From Bacteroidota bacterium (GTDB taxonomy: Bacteria; Bacteroidota; Bacteroidia; Chitinophagales; Chitinophagaceae): 39,243 nucleotides of DNA. The stretch is from NCBI GenBank assembly GCA_029560415.1, contig JAKQKY010000299.1:1-39243 (forward strand), read 5' to 3'. Both the position numbers and the translations under genes were made by a program. Each line of letters begins with the position of its first letter. The first letter of the stretch is position 1. Positions 1 to 9,700 of this stretch are shown here, piece by piece. The notes under the pieces are model-generated. The model saw nothing but the letters and a program-made list of their open reading frames with translations, was not told the origin of the DNA and searched no databases.

Positions 1-2
1 TT

Positions 3-623
3 GTAGATTCTATTAATTATGCCGTTACCGTTCGGGATACCATGGGATGTCCCAAACCCGTTACCGACAGCATGAAGCTTACCATTATCCGGATCATTGC
101 CGATGCCGGCCCAAGGGATACAGCCGTTGTACTGGGGCAACCATTGCAGCTAACCGCCACCGGTAGTGACCGTTTTCTCTGGACATCTACATCTCCCCCG
201 GAAACGCCACCTAACTGGTTAAGCAATCCAAATATTTTTAACCCGGTTGTACTCGCACAGGATGATATTGAATATGTAGTTACTGCCAGCAATAGCATTG
301 GTTGTGCAGATACCGATACGATCCTGGTTAAATTATACAAACTGGCTGCAGACATTTATGTTCCTACTGCATTCAGCCCGAATGGTGATGGCACCAATGA
401 TGTATTAAAACCACTTGCGTTAGGTCTCTTATCCATCGATGCTTTCAGGATATATAACCGATGGGGACAACTGTTGTTTACTACTTCACAAATCGGGGAA
501 GGCTGGAATGGCATGTTCAAAGGAAGTGATCAGTCAACAGGCACTTACGTATGGTATGCTGAAGGCCGAAATTATAAGAATCAACGATTCCAGAAAAAGG
601 GTTACGTGGTATTGATCAGGTAA
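3..623 (+). CDS. C-terminal part of a large secreted protein with gliding-motility/CHU_C (T9SS type B) sorting domain, 5'-truncated by the window edge
   Basis: The frame is open from the first bases of the window and ends with TAA at 621-623, so this is the C-terminal end of a longer protein; the first internal ATG (42) is not a likely start. The N-terminal part of the visible segment looks like PKD/Ig-type repeats (GCPKPVTDS, then SIGCADTDTI, a typical Bacteroidota surface-repeat ending). The last ~90 residues are a CHU_C / gliding-motility C-terminal domain: YVPTAFSPNGDGTNDVLKP, then FRIYNRWGQLLF, GWNG and TGTYVWYAEG. This domain is the type B signal for export through the type IX secretion system and surface attachment. 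The translocon gene sprA lies 1.8 kb downstream. The function of the full protein cannot be seen. Confidence 0.88.
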   Translation, partial: VDSINYAVTVRDTMGCPKPVTDSMKLTIIRIIADAGPRDTAVVLGQPLQLTATGSDRFLWTSTSPPETPPNWLSNPNIFNPVVLAQDDIEYVVTASNSIGCADTDTILVKLYKLAADIYVPTAFSPNGDGTNDVLKPLALGLLSIDAFRIYNRWGQLLFTTSQIGEGWNGMFKGSDQSTGTYVWYAEGRNYKNQRFQKKGYVVLIR

Positions 624-686
624 ACAATTCCGGGAAAAAAGACCGTCTTCCTTTTTTTATTAACCTCACTAAACTATTTTGCATCA

Positions 687-1451
687 ATGAATGCTATCGT
701 TTTAATTACCGGTGCCACCGCCGGAATAGGCAAAGCCTGCGCAGAAAAATTTGCAGCTGCAGGCTATGATTTGATCATCACTGGACGTAGAAAGACCAGG
801 CTTGCGGAACTCAAATCAACACTGGAATCAACATTTGGAATTAAAGTATACCCCCTCGCGTTTGACATTCAAAAAAGGGAATCGGTATTTTCAGCTATTC
901 AGGAATTGCCGGAAGATTGGAAAAACATCAGCATCCTGGTCAATAATGCAGGGCTGGCATTGGGTAGGGATAGTTTTGAAAATGCCGACCTGGATGATTG
1001 GGATACCATGATGCATACCAATGTTGACGGGCTATTGTATATGAGCAGGGCCGTTTTACCATGTATGATCAAACATAAAAAAGGACATATCATCAATATC
1101 GGATCCATTGCAGGAAAAGAGGTTTATGAGAATGGCAATGTTTATTGTGCCAGTAAGTTTGCGGTAGATGCCATCAGTAAATCGATGCGGATCGATCTTT
1201 TAAAATATGGAATTAAAGTGACTGCCATTCACCCCGGGGCTGTAGAAACGGAATTCTCACTGGTGAGATATAAAGGAGATGAAACAAAAGCGAATGCAGC
1301 GTATGACGGCTTTATCCCATTAACTGCCATGGACATCGCTGACACGGTTTTTTACAGTGCCAGCCTCCCCTCCCATGTTTGTATCAACGAACTCATTATT
1401 ACCTGTACCCAACAGGCCGGGACCTACTATTTTAATAAAAACGCTTCATAA
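687..1451 (+). CDS. SDR-family NAD(P)-dependent oxidoreductase (YdfG-like)
   Basis: A 254-residue protein, the usual length of a classical short-chain dehydrogenase. The cofactor-binding TGATAGIG motif is at residues 8-15, NNAG at 86-89, and the catalytic triad reads as Ser140 (INIGS), Tyr153 and Lys157 (YCASK), followed by the PG motif (HPGAVETEF). An Arg-Arg pair after the second strand (GRRKTR, about residues 33-38) suggests NADP preference. The closest general resemblance is to YdfG-type 3-hydroxy acid dehydrogenases or serine dehydrogenases, but the substrate cannot be read from sequence. The start ATG at 687 gives a standard N-terminus. It follows the secreted-protein gene by 63 bases and is probably transcribed independently. 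Confidence 0.9.
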   Translation: MNAIVLITGATAGIGKACAEKFAAAGYDLIITGRRKTRLAELKSTLESTFGIKVYPLAFDIQKRESVFSAIQELPEDWKNISILVNNAGLALGRDSFENADLDDWDTMMHTNVDGLLYMSRAVLPCMIKHKKGHIINIGSIAGKEVYENGNVYCASKFAVDAISKSMRIDLLKYGIKVTAIHPGAVETEFSLVRYKGDETKANAAYDGFIPLTAMDIADTVFYSASLPSHVCINELIITCTQQAGTYYFNKNAS

Positions 1452-1584
1452 AGCCGGGTTTTTACGTAAAAATGGGCAAATATCACAATATTAGGTATTG
1501 AATTGCGTTCATACTACATCAGATTCTCATGCAATAATAAGATGAGCATGACCCTTGATTATCCAACATCCAAAAGAAAAGGCA

Positions 1585-2061
1585 ATGAAACGCCGAAGTC
1601 TACTTACTATGCTGTTATTTACAGCAGTTTTTGGTTACCGAGCCACCGCTCAGAATGTTATAAGGCAGGTTCCTTGTAGCAATGAATCCATCAAACACCA
1701 GGCTGATAGTATTAAACAAGACATGGCCAATCAAGGCTTTATCGTGGTAAAAGAAGCTTCCATGACCATGGAAAGTGAATATGAAATGCCCGTGATCGTT
1801 CCATTAACGCAGGGTAGCTGGTACCAGTTTGTATTTATCGGAGATATGTCTTCCAAATTATATGAAGTGCGTATGTTCGACTGGAACGAAAAGCAGGTTG
1901 TTTACCAGAAAAAAATGTGGGGTGATGTTGATGGAAACGTTATTAGCTATTCCTATATCCCCCAGTTCAGCGAATATCATATGATCAAACCACTGCAGGT
2001 TAATAAAAAGAAAAAGACCGACCTCTGTGGTTATGTAATGCTGCTGAAAAAGACAAAGTAA
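1585..2061 (+). CDS. Small secreted protein of unknown function
   Basis: I chose the ATG at 1585 rather than the in-frame TTG at 1555 because it places a classic signal peptide at the N-terminus: MKRRS, a hydrophobic core LLTMLLFTAVFG, and a likely cleavage after ATAQ near residue 24. A purine-rich AGAAAAGG lies just upstream. The mature protein of about 135 residues has alternating hydrophobic/polar strands (WYQFVFIGDMSSKLYEVRMFDW) and a Lys-rich stretch near the C-terminus (NKKKKTDLCGYVMLLKKTK). It lacks a lipobox and a T9SS sorting domain, so it is probably periplasmic. I recognise no family. A good rho-independent terminator follows at 2091-2115, so it is likely a monocistronic unit. Confidence 0.75.
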   Translation: MKRRSLLTMLLFTAVFGYRATAQNVIRQVPCSNESIKHQADSIKQDMANQGFIVVKEASMTMESEYEMPVIVPLTQGSWYQFVFIGDMSSKLYEVRMFDWNEKQVVYQKKMWGDVDGNVISYSYIPQFSEYHMIKPLQVNKKKKTDLCGYVMLLKKTK

Positions 2062-2090
2062 TTACATTTTTAAATAACTTAATACCACGT

Positions 2091-2115
2091 TCCCCGGCAT
2101 TACCGGGGATTTTTT
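2091..2115 (+). terminator. Rho-independent terminator of the small secreted protein gene
   Basis: Seven-base-pair stem TCCCCGG/CCGGGGA (2091-2097 with 2103-2109), five-base loop CATTA, followed directly by a run of T to 2115. It lies 30 bases after the stop codon. Confidence 0.8.
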
Positions 2116-2328
2116 ATATCGCTCCATTTCTAAAATTAACCTGGATCACCGGTTCAGCAATCAAAACTTACTTAACACTCAACTTTATTTATTATCACAT
2201 TAACGGGCAGCTGAAAATAAGAATACATAAAAACCAGAGATTGATATTCAACAATAAATATATTCTTGCCTGTTACTTTACTTCATACAAGTAAATGAAT
2301 GGCATAATGTTTATCGCTATCATCCAAT

Positions 2329-2358
2329 AAAAAAAGCCGGAATCAAGTTCCGGCTTTT
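2329..2358 (-). terminator. Rho-independent terminator of sprA
   Basis: On the minus strand the stem AAAAGCCGGAA/TTCCGGCTTTT (2348-2358 with 2332-2342, loop of five) is followed by further T residues. It sits 15 bases beyond the sprA stop codon and ends the ruvA-sprA transcript. Confidence 0.8.
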
Positions 2359-2373
2359 AAATATCGTGATTTT

Positions 2374-5300
2374 TTAAGGTGCTAATGAAATCCTGATCTG
2401 TACCCCTGCCCTGGTATTGGTTGTGGGGGCGCTGGAAGATATATAAGGCTTCACCTTGCGTTGATCGTAATAGAGTTTGATGTTTACCCTGTTGTTGAGG
2501 AAGTAATCAACAGTTGGACTGATGGTGATCTCTTTGCTACCACCTGTTGCAAAATTATTATCCTGGTCGAGCCTGCTGTTGGCAGTAACGTTATCCCTTA
2601 TGCGAAAATCGACCCTGAAATTAATTTCGTTCTCAAGCTTGTTGCCGCCCTTAGGATTCAGGAACTTTGGCAATTTCAATCCGCCCAATAATTTCAATCC
2701 TCTTTTACGGTATCCAGCTCCAATGATAAACTCTGTACTCCTCACTTCACTCAGCTGGTAATCATAAAGGCTCAGGCTCAACTGCCTTGATTTGGCATAT
2801 TCAAATTTAGCCTGGAACTGGTTTGTAAACATCATATCGAACCCGATCAATGGTGCAAACTGTTCCTGGATAGACACGTTTGGAACCAGGAAATATGGAA
2901 CAAAGTTTTTAGAACTGGTATCATAGAATGATGGGTATCCAAATTGTGATATATCCTGGTACAATAAGGCTGAAGTAAATCCATTCATGCTCAGGTTGCC
3001 ATTATATCCATGAGATACATTGAAACTGGTAAATATTTTTTCAAGTCCCTTGATCTTACTGATGCCATTGTAATCGATCTTCCAGTTTGGCTTTGGCAGT
3101 ATCGCTTTGAAAGGATTTGCTTTGGTGTATGGATTATTCTGTTTGATCAGCCCCACTTTACCGGGATCCTGGCCGGTATAAGCAGCAATAAAAGATGGAA
3201 TCAGCACATCCACTGCATAGCGCCCATATCCATAATAGAAGCCATCGGTACCAACCGGCCGGCTGGCACTGTATGGATTGGATTTACCCAATCTTTCAGA
3301 TAAGATAATCCTGTTATCCTGGAACTTCTTAAAAGTTTCTGAAACACGGTTTGGATCAAATTTTCCAAATAAAGTTTTGAAGGCAATATAGGACACATCA
3401 AAGCCACCACCTGCGTAAGGATTCAAATGCTGGAATTTTGGATTTAATCCCGTACCGGTTGTATCAATGAATTTGAACGTTTCACTGTAATTCTTACTGA
3501 ATGTCTTACTTAGGTTAATCGTGATCGTTAGATCACGAACCGGTTCCAACTGTGCTGTTAATGTGATACGCTGATCAAAATTCTGCTGGAACAGTGAATT
3601 GAAATTCGTATCCCTTGTAATCAGCCCCTGCTGCGCTTTTCGGTTCAGCCAATTCGTATCGGGTTGTTTACCCAGGATGAAATCGAAACCTGGCGCCATG
3701 CTCTTGAAATTCTGTCCAAGGAACTGTGTACTATCAGTATAACCCGGTAACCTGGTATTTCCAACTTCTGAAACGGAAAAGTTCACCTGCTTCACACTCG
3801 TTAACAATTTGCCGAATACTTTCAATGGCGTGCTTACATATGGCATTGCACCTTTGTCTACCACTCTCCTCGTACGAAGTACTTTCTTGCCCGATTTCGT
3901 TGTTACCGAATCTGTTACTTTGGTGATGCGGTTTTTCCATCGTGTTTGGTCCTCCTTATTTGAAGGGGCATCCAATTGTCTTAACCATTTCGACTTCTGG
4001 TATAACCTCGTAAAATCCATCTGCAGGGTTCCTTCCTTCTGCTGACCATTCTCCAGGAAATTACCCAGGTTTACTGCTAACCTTGAAGCGCCGATCCAGC
4101 GATATGTTGCCTGGTACTTCAGGTTTACGGTTGCCCAGTCAAGTGCCGGTATTTTGGCCATGGGCACGGTATAAGAGAAATTTGCCGTCTGGTTAAATAA
4201 AGTATTCCGTCCGCCTTTTATCAAATTCCTCCAAACAGTATCTTTTTTAGGTTTTGTATCAATTCTTCCAAAAGGTTCATCTATACGTGAATTATTTGTT
4301 GCCGTATAATCGAAGTTTAAAGACCTCGTAAAATTCCAGCGCATGATATAGTCCCGCTGGAAGATGAAATACTTATCATAAGTTTCCGGGATGGCATATT
4401 TCGATACCCCTATGCTCCTGGGTCGGATGGCACCGAATTGCCTGCTTATATCGGCCCTGAAACTTAATTGCGATGGAACATAGTTGAAATTAAAATCCTT
4501 TATCAGGTCGAACCAATGCGTTTTGGTTTTACGGAACATTTTTTTAAATGGTTCGATATACTTTGGCTGAGGTGCAAAATTATAACCAATGGCCCCACGG
4601 TGACGGGTAACCTCATTATTCTCGATCAAAGGATTATGACTTACTGTTTTTATGTAAGAATAACTAAGATCAATATTTTCCACATCATAGATCTTTGGCT
4701 TTTTCCCATTGGTCTTATTCTTACGAACGTTGGTAAAATTCAATGTTTTAACTGATGTAAAATCTATGGCATTTTTCTTAATAGAATCCCGTTGTGATTT
4801 ATCAACTGCATTCAGTTTATCCTTCAGTTTAATATCCAGGTCATACGGATCATATTCCGGTGTGCTCACCGACTGGGAATAGCTTGCATAAACCGGTATC
4901 GACATGCCAATATTCTTTGGCAGGAGTTTACCAAGTTCAAGGTTTGCGGCAATATCGAACTGTAGGAAATCATCGCGGTAACGTTCGTTCGCCCTTTGTT
5001 CAAGTGTACCAAATCCTTTTGAGTGAGTGTTGGCAGAAATCGACAACGTTCCAAGATCAGCCAGGGTAAGATCCACCCTGCCCAGCGCAGCCCATCCGCC
5101 CTGTTCATCGATGGAGGATAAACGCAGTTCATTCACCCAAATCTGTCCGCATGCAATGGTTGCCTTTGTATTTTCAACACCCAATAAAATGCCCCTGACT
5201 TCACCAAGGTTTGGATTTCCAACTACCGAGTACACCTGGCCGTTAGCCTGCAGCTGGCGATACACCTGGTTGAGTGGAGAAGATGAAAGGTTACGTTGTT

Positions 5301-8300
5301 GTTTCATTTTGGTTAATGCATCCAGGTCAAGCTCCAGTGAGTTTGCCGGGTTCCACAACGTATCATTATATGCGTCGGTATCAGGATTCAGGTTTACATC
5401 AAGCGGTGTTTTGATCAAAGGTATCCTGATCTCATAATAATTATTTACAAAATCGGTACCTAACCTTACAACTGCGGTAAGATCTTTATCCTGGAATGAG
5501 TTGACAGATTTGGAAGATTCTTCTGCATGTATGTACATTGATAACTTCCTGAATTGACGAAGATCCCTGTTGGCAAAAGTTTGGAATACACCTTTTGCAT
5601 CATCTTTTTTCAGGTCGCAGAATACAAGGCTCATGGCCTGTTCGTTCTGTAAAAGATTTACCCCGTTATTACTCAGTGTTTGTACCCTTTCAATTTCTCT
5701 TGGTGTACGATAAGGTAAAGGAACACGCTTATCATTTTCTTCAATGTTAACTGCTTCTACATTAAATATAGAACCTGTTGTTGGCGCATAGACGCCGCTT
5801 GAATCGATCCTGTACTGGAACTTACGCCAGATATTACGGGTCAGCTGAAGTAAACCAAAACGCATCGTAACACTATCCGAAAAATCGGTCATGAACATCC
5901 TCATGAAGCGGATAGATTTGAAATCGGGAATATTGCCGATCTTCTTTTCATAGTTACCGATCGGGATCCTGAACTGGTACCAGGTTTCATCGCGGGTTGT
6001 ACCATTCACAAGATTAACCGGAACCGTTTTTTTATCAACGATGAAGTTGGTGCCGATATTCATTTCCGTAGCGGTCGGCGGCTTGATGTCGACGATATAC
6101 TGGAAATATTCTTCTGTTTCATTCAGCGTATTGTCACGATTCAGATCTTCTGCATCGGGATACAAAGTGGCAGCTGATGAAAATTCACCTCCATCAGAGA
6201 TCGGCGAGTTGCCATCCGGGCTATTGTAGTTTTTATAACGGGCAAGGATACCGTCTGATGCGCCAAAGGCTGCATCTCGGTAATTGCGATAGTTATCGCT
6301 GGAAGGATCGTTTACAGCATCCTGGTATGCTTTGGAACCTGTACCAAAGTTGCCTGCAATATTATTCAGATAAGCCTGGCGCCTTGATCTTTCGTCATTA
6401 TCATTCAATCCATCGAAACCAATATCCTGGAAAAGCCTGTCTTCCGGAATATTGCTGAACGCATTGGTAACCTGTATCGGGTTACGGGGAACCTTACCCC
6501 AGATGGTACTATCTTCAGGCGAAGGCGCATTGGGCGTGCTGAGGCCATTTTCATAAAACCTGCGGCCATCTTTCAACACATCTTCAGAAATATTTCCCAG
6601 GTTGAAATAAAGTTTACCACCTTCTGAAATACTTGCGTTTGGCCTGCGGGGTGTATTGATGAAAGGATCCTGCATCCAGAATTCGATGAATTCAATATTA
6701 CTGGTTTCAAAATCGGTCTGATCTAAACTTCTCATTAAGCCACCGAATTTTCTCTTTGCTTCTGCAGCATCAATAAATTTACCCTCCGGAGTTAACCTGG
6801 TTGAAGCATCTTCATAATTGTAAGGGCCTTTTTCCTGCGGATAATAAGACATATCAAAAGTTACCAGCTGGCTTTCGCCAAAACCGGTAGTACGTTGCGG
6901 GAATATTTCTTTTTGATACACCTGGCGAACCCGGGGATCACTGAGTTCATCCCGGTCGGAAATAGGATTATTCTGTCCGTTGATTTGTTGCAATGTCTGT
7001 TCGATCTGGTACCATGCGATCTTTGCCCTGTTTTTACCATAGGTTAAACTATTGGTTGAATCTGCTTCTGGAAATAACAATGTTTGATTGCCACGTTGGG
7101 TAGCACCTTTCGGAACAGAAGCCAATCCCCAGCTGATCAAAGGGAAGCGAAGATCGATACCTGATTTACTTCCTTCGAAATCATCGATGTACACCAATCC
7201 ATTTTTACCCCTTCCGATCTGCGGCGCATGACCAGGTTTTAATAGTGCGCCTTCTCCATAAAAATTTAATGTTGATGGTGCAGTGGTTGTATAGAAAGGA
7301 AGCTTATCCAGCAACTTGGTGAGTCGCGGCATATCTTTCCTGTAGTTTACATCCAGGCCATACATGGTATTTCGGATTGGATCTTCGTTATAATTCACCT
7401 TGGTAAAAAATGGCCTTTCTCCTAACCTAACAATGGTGCCACCGAAAGAAAGCTGCTCTTTTGCCGTATTCTTAGCCATGTAATCGAGTCGTAACCCGAG
7501 ATAATTACGTTGCTGTAAACCAAAAGATGCATTGTTTTCAAAATTCACCTGCACGGGTAAACCAGCATTTAAAATGGCCTGGTTGGTCATCTTGATGGTA
7601 CCGAGGTCGTAATTGATATCATAGTCTACCCCTTCCTGTAAGGTTCTGCCTCCGGCACTTACCGTAACAGATCCTTTGGGTATATTATAACCAATGCTGA
7701 TCTCGGAAGATCCCGATGTTTTGGCACTTCCTTTCAGTACGAAACGGTTAAGGTTAGGATACTGTTGGGCTACTGCTTTAATGGAATCATACAAAGCATA
7801 ATATAATGTATCCTTTATGTTAGGTTGCGATGGGCTGTTATACAAACCTGCTGCCAGGTCGCGACCAAAAGGTTCCAGCACCGGGAACATGACTCGACTA
7901 TATTGCGATATCACCGTAAAATTCTCAACATAATCGAATACCCCATCCGGTTGTGGATCGAGCTGGCTGTTTAGCCTGTCTAAGTTGATGAGTGAAATGA
8001 TTGGTGAACCCTGGTTCTTATCTCCGAATGGTGCATACCTTTTTTCTCCCAACCCTGGTTCCTGGTAAAGTACATCCAATTTAAAATCGGTAGGTGATAA
8101 TACTCCATACCCGATCGTATAAACGTTTTTCAACATCAGGCCCCAGATCGGTAAGCTTGTACGCTGAGAGGTGGCTTTTAATAATTTAAGGAACAATACT
8201 TTTTGAGTGGCCGAAGTACTATCTGGTGGTATATCCTGCGAAAATTCACCCACCTGGTAAATTCGGCCATTGTATGAATATTGATAGGCTACTGCCAGCA

Positions 8301-9672
8301 CTTCGTCTGTTTGCAAAGGCTGACTTAACGAGAGGGTTCCAACCTGTGGATTATAGATATACTGGGTAGAATCCAGTTTACGGGCAAATGTTTTTTCGAA
8401 ATCCTGAACCGGCCTGAGACCAATACCTAAAAGGTTTGTGAAGATTGTTGCTGGTTTACGGGCATCTGGTAAACTGATCACCCGGCTATAAAGATCATTT
8501 GTATTATTATTAGGTACTTCGTTACTGGTTAATACATTTATGACAGGTGGAGGCAAAAAGGGTTGTAATTCGGCAAGATCCATGAGGCCCACCACATCAC
8601 GGGTTTCAGTGGTTGTGCCATTCCGGTTGGTAACCCACACTTCCATCCTGAGAATCTGAACCGGGCTGGTGATCGCCGGCAGATTCTGCATCACCTTATT
8701 GTAATTATTTTTGAAATATTGTCCTACCAGGAAGTGACGGTTCTCTTCGTATTCATCAGCCTTTATTTCAAAGGGTGTTGCGGCTGCGCCACCCTGCAGG
8801 TTAACGGTTTGCCTTTGTGATTTTTGGTTGGCCAATACCGTGGTAACAAATAATTTACCAAACTGCAATTGCGTTTTGATACCAAACAACTGCTGGGCGC
8901 CGGGAATCAACGTTCCCCTGGCCGGAAAAGTAACGTTACCGGCTTCAAATCTTTTCAGGATCTCATCATCTTTACCGGTATAATCCAGTTTCAATTGGTT
9001 ATCCAGGTCAAAATTGGCGAGGGTATTGTAATTGATCGGGAATTTGAGTTTATCACCAATGCTGGCATTTACATTTAACTGGGCATTCATGTTAAAATCA
9101 AGTCCGCCGTTCTTACGGGCTCTTTCTGGAAGCGTTGGATTATCGATCTTTTGCCCCTGGTAACCTGCGGTAATATCTACGTTACCCTGTGGACTGATGT
9201 CGATCTTACCATTTCCGAATAACCGGTTGAAGAGATTATCGGTTAGTTTTAATTTTGGCCTGCTAAGTTTTCCCCGGTTAAGGATGCTGGTGGTATTGCC
9301 GCGTTGCTGAAAATATTCTACTTCTGCCTGGCGATTCCGCATCTGCCAATATTCATTAAACGTATAAGTGGTAGGTGTGCGGTAATAACGGTTTCCTACT
9401 TTTTCGTAAATAACATACTGCCTTGTTTGAGGATCGTATACTACTGAATCACGGAAATTTGATGGATTTTGAAGATCGTACACATTTGTGTAAGCCCCGG
9501 AAACATTATCGCCCCTACGGTCGCTTATTGGAAATGGAAGGCTATCGCCCGTATTTGGAACGGTGGCAGGATTATTTTGCGCTTGCGACACAGACGCACT
9601 GCCCGTAACCAGCAATAACGAAAAAGTAGAATAGCCCAGTAAATTGAGGATAGATCTTTTATTAAGCGACAT
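2374..9672 (-). CDS. sprA: SprA/Sov, type IX secretion system outer-membrane translocon
   Basis: A 2432-residue protein, the size of Flavobacterium SprA and Porphyromonas Sov. A Sec signal peptide is visible (MSLNKRSILNLLGYSTFSLL, likely cleavage after SQAQ near residue 32). The rest is dominated by alternating short beta-strands, as expected for the very large single-chain beta-barrel of this family, with SprA-typical stretches such as YIDDFEGSKSGIDLRFP, WYQFRIPIGNYEKKIGN, and the C-terminal strand ending in RAGVQIRISLAP. The family forms the outer-membrane pore through which proteins with T9SS C-terminal domains leave the cell, and it is needed for gliding where that occurs. It lies 28 bases downstream of ruvA, so the two are probably cotranscribed. 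Several candidate cargo proteins are encoded nearby (3-623, 11459-13438, 17870-19033). The frame is intact from start to stop. Confidence 0.96.
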   Translation of the reverse strand: MSLNKRSILNLLGYSTFSLLLVTGSASVSQAQNNPATVPNTGDSLPFPISDRRGDNVSGAYTNVYDLQNPSNFRDSVVYDPQTRQYVIYEKVGNRYYRTPTTYTFNEYWQMRNRQAEVEYFQQRGNTTSILNRGKLSRPKLKLTDNLFNRLFGNGKIDISPQGNVDITAGYQGQKIDNPTLPERARKNGGLDFNMNAQLNVNASIGDKLKFPINYNTLANFDLDNQLKLDYTGKDDEILKRFEAGNVTFPARGTLIPGAQQLFGIKTQLQFGKLFVTTVLANQKSQRQTVNLQGGAAATPFEIKADEYEENRHFLVGQYFKNNYNKVMQNLPAITSPVQILRMEVWVTNRNGTTTETRDVVGLMDLAELQPFLPPPVINVLTSNEVPNNNTNDLYSRVISLPDARKPATIFTNLLGIGLRPVQDFEKTFARKLDSTQYIYNPQVGTLSLSQPLQTDEVLAVAYQYSYNGRIYQVGEFSQDIPPDSTSATQKVLFLKLLKATSQRTSLPIWGLMLKNVYTIGYGVLSPTDFKLDVLYQEPGLGEKRYAPFGDKNQGSPIISLINLDRLNSQLDPQPDGVFDYVENFTVISQYSRVMFPVLEPFGRDLAAGLYNSPSQPNIKDTLYYALYDSIKAVAQQYPNLNRFVLKGSAKTSGSSEISIGYNIPKGSVTVSAGGRTLQEGVDYDINYDLGTIKMTNQAILNAGLPVQVNFENNASFGLQQRNYLGLRLDYMAKNTAKEQLSFGGTIVRLGERPFFTKVNYNEDPIRNTMYGLDVNYRKDMPRLTKLLDKLPFYTTTAPSTLNFYGEGALLKPGHAPQIGRGKNGLVYIDDFEGSKSGIDLRFPLISWGLASVPKGATQRGNQTLLFPEADSTNSLTYGKNRAKIAWYQIEQTLQQINGQNNPISDRDELSDPRVRQVYQKEIFPQRTTGFGESQLVTFDMSYYPQEKGPYNYEDASTRLTPEGKFIDAAEAKRKFGGLMRSLDQTDFETSNIEFIEFWMQDPFINTPRRPNASISEGGKLYFNLGNISEDVLKDGRRFYENGLSTPNAPSPEDSTIWGKVPRNPIQVTNAFSNIPEDRLFQDIGFDGLNDNDERSRRQAYLNNIAGNFGTGSKAYQDAVNDPSSDNYRNYRDAAFGASDGILARYKNYNSPDGNSPISDGGEFSSAATLYPDAEDLNRDNTLNETEEYFQYIVDIKPPTATEMNIGTNFIVDKKTVPVNLVNGTTRDETWYQFRIPIGNYEKKIGNIPDFKSIRFMRMFMTDFSDSVTMRFGLLQLTRNIWRKFQYRIDSSGVYAPTTGSIFNVEAVNIEENDKRVPLPYRTPREIERVQTLSNNGVNLLQNEQAMSLVFCDLKKDDAKGVFQTFANRDLRQFRKLSMYIHAEESSKSVNSFQDKDLTAVVRLGTDFVNNYYEIRIPLIKTPLDVNLNPDTDAYNDTLWNPANSLELDLDALTKMKQQRNLSSSPLNQVYRQLQANGQVYSVVGNPNLGEVRGILLGVENTKATIACGQIWVNELRLSSIDEQGGWAALGRVDLTLADLGTLSISANTHSKGFGTLEQRANERYRDDFLQFDIAANLELGKLLPKNIGMSIPVYASYSQSVSTPEYDPYDLDIKLKDKLNAVDKSQRDSIKKNAIDFTSVKTLNFTNVRKNKTNGKKPKIYDVENIDLSYSYIKTVSHNPLIENNEVTRHRGAIGYNFAPQPKYIEPFKKMFRKTKTHWFDLIKDFNFNYVPSQLSFRADISRQFGAIRPRSIGVSKYAIPETYDKYFIFQRDYIMRWNFTRSLNFDYTATNNSRIDEPFGRIDTKPKKDTVWRNLIKGGRNTLFNQTANFSYTVPMAKIPALDWATVNLKYQATYRWIGASRLAVNLGNFLENGQQKEGTLQMDFTRLYQKSKWLRQLDAPSNKEDQTRWKNRITKVTDSVTTKSGKKVLRTRRVVDKGAMPYVSTPLKVFGKLLTSVKQVNFSVSEVGNTRLPGYTDSTQFLGQNFKSMAPGFDFILGKQPDTNWLNRKAQQGLITRDTNFNSLFQQNFDQRITLTAQLEPVRDLTITINLSKTFSKNYSETFKFIDTTGTGLNPKFQHLNPYAGGGFDVSYIAFKTLFGKFDPNRVSETFKKFQDNRIILSERLGKSNPYSASRPVGTDGFYYGYGRYAVDVLIPSFIAAYTGQDPGKVGLIKQNNPYTKANPFKAILPKPNWKIDYNGISKIKGLEKIFTSFNVSHGYNGNLSMNGFTSALLYQDISQFGYPSFYDTSSKNFVPYFLVPNVSIQEQFAPLIGFDMMFTNQFQAKFEYAKSRQLSLSLYDYQLSEVRSTEFIIGAGYRKRGLKLLGGLKLPKFLNPKGGNKLENEINFRVDFRIRDNVTANSRLDQDNNFATGGSKEITISPTVDYFLNNRVNIKLYYDQRKVKPYISSSAPTTNTRAGVQIRISLAP

Positions 9673-9700
9673 TCGGTCAATCAGTTAAGGTAGAGTTTTC

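Larger units (their letters stand above)
2062..2373. other. 312-base convergent intergenic region with two terminators
   Basis: This gap separates the small secreted protein (plus) from sprA (minus). It holds a plus-strand terminator at its left end, a minus-strand terminator at its right end, and about 200 bases of AT-rich sequence between them in which I see no open frame of useful length, no RNA gene and no repeat. Confidence 0.6.

Noticed and set aside
629-661. A-rich then T-rich stretch after the first gene that looks like a terminator
   Set aside because: The stem has mismatches and bulges beyond a three-base core; I could not build a convincing hairpin.
2461-6458. Many plus-strand frames opposite sprA
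   Set aside because: They are shadows of the beta-rich sprA coding sequence, without independent motifs or start signals.
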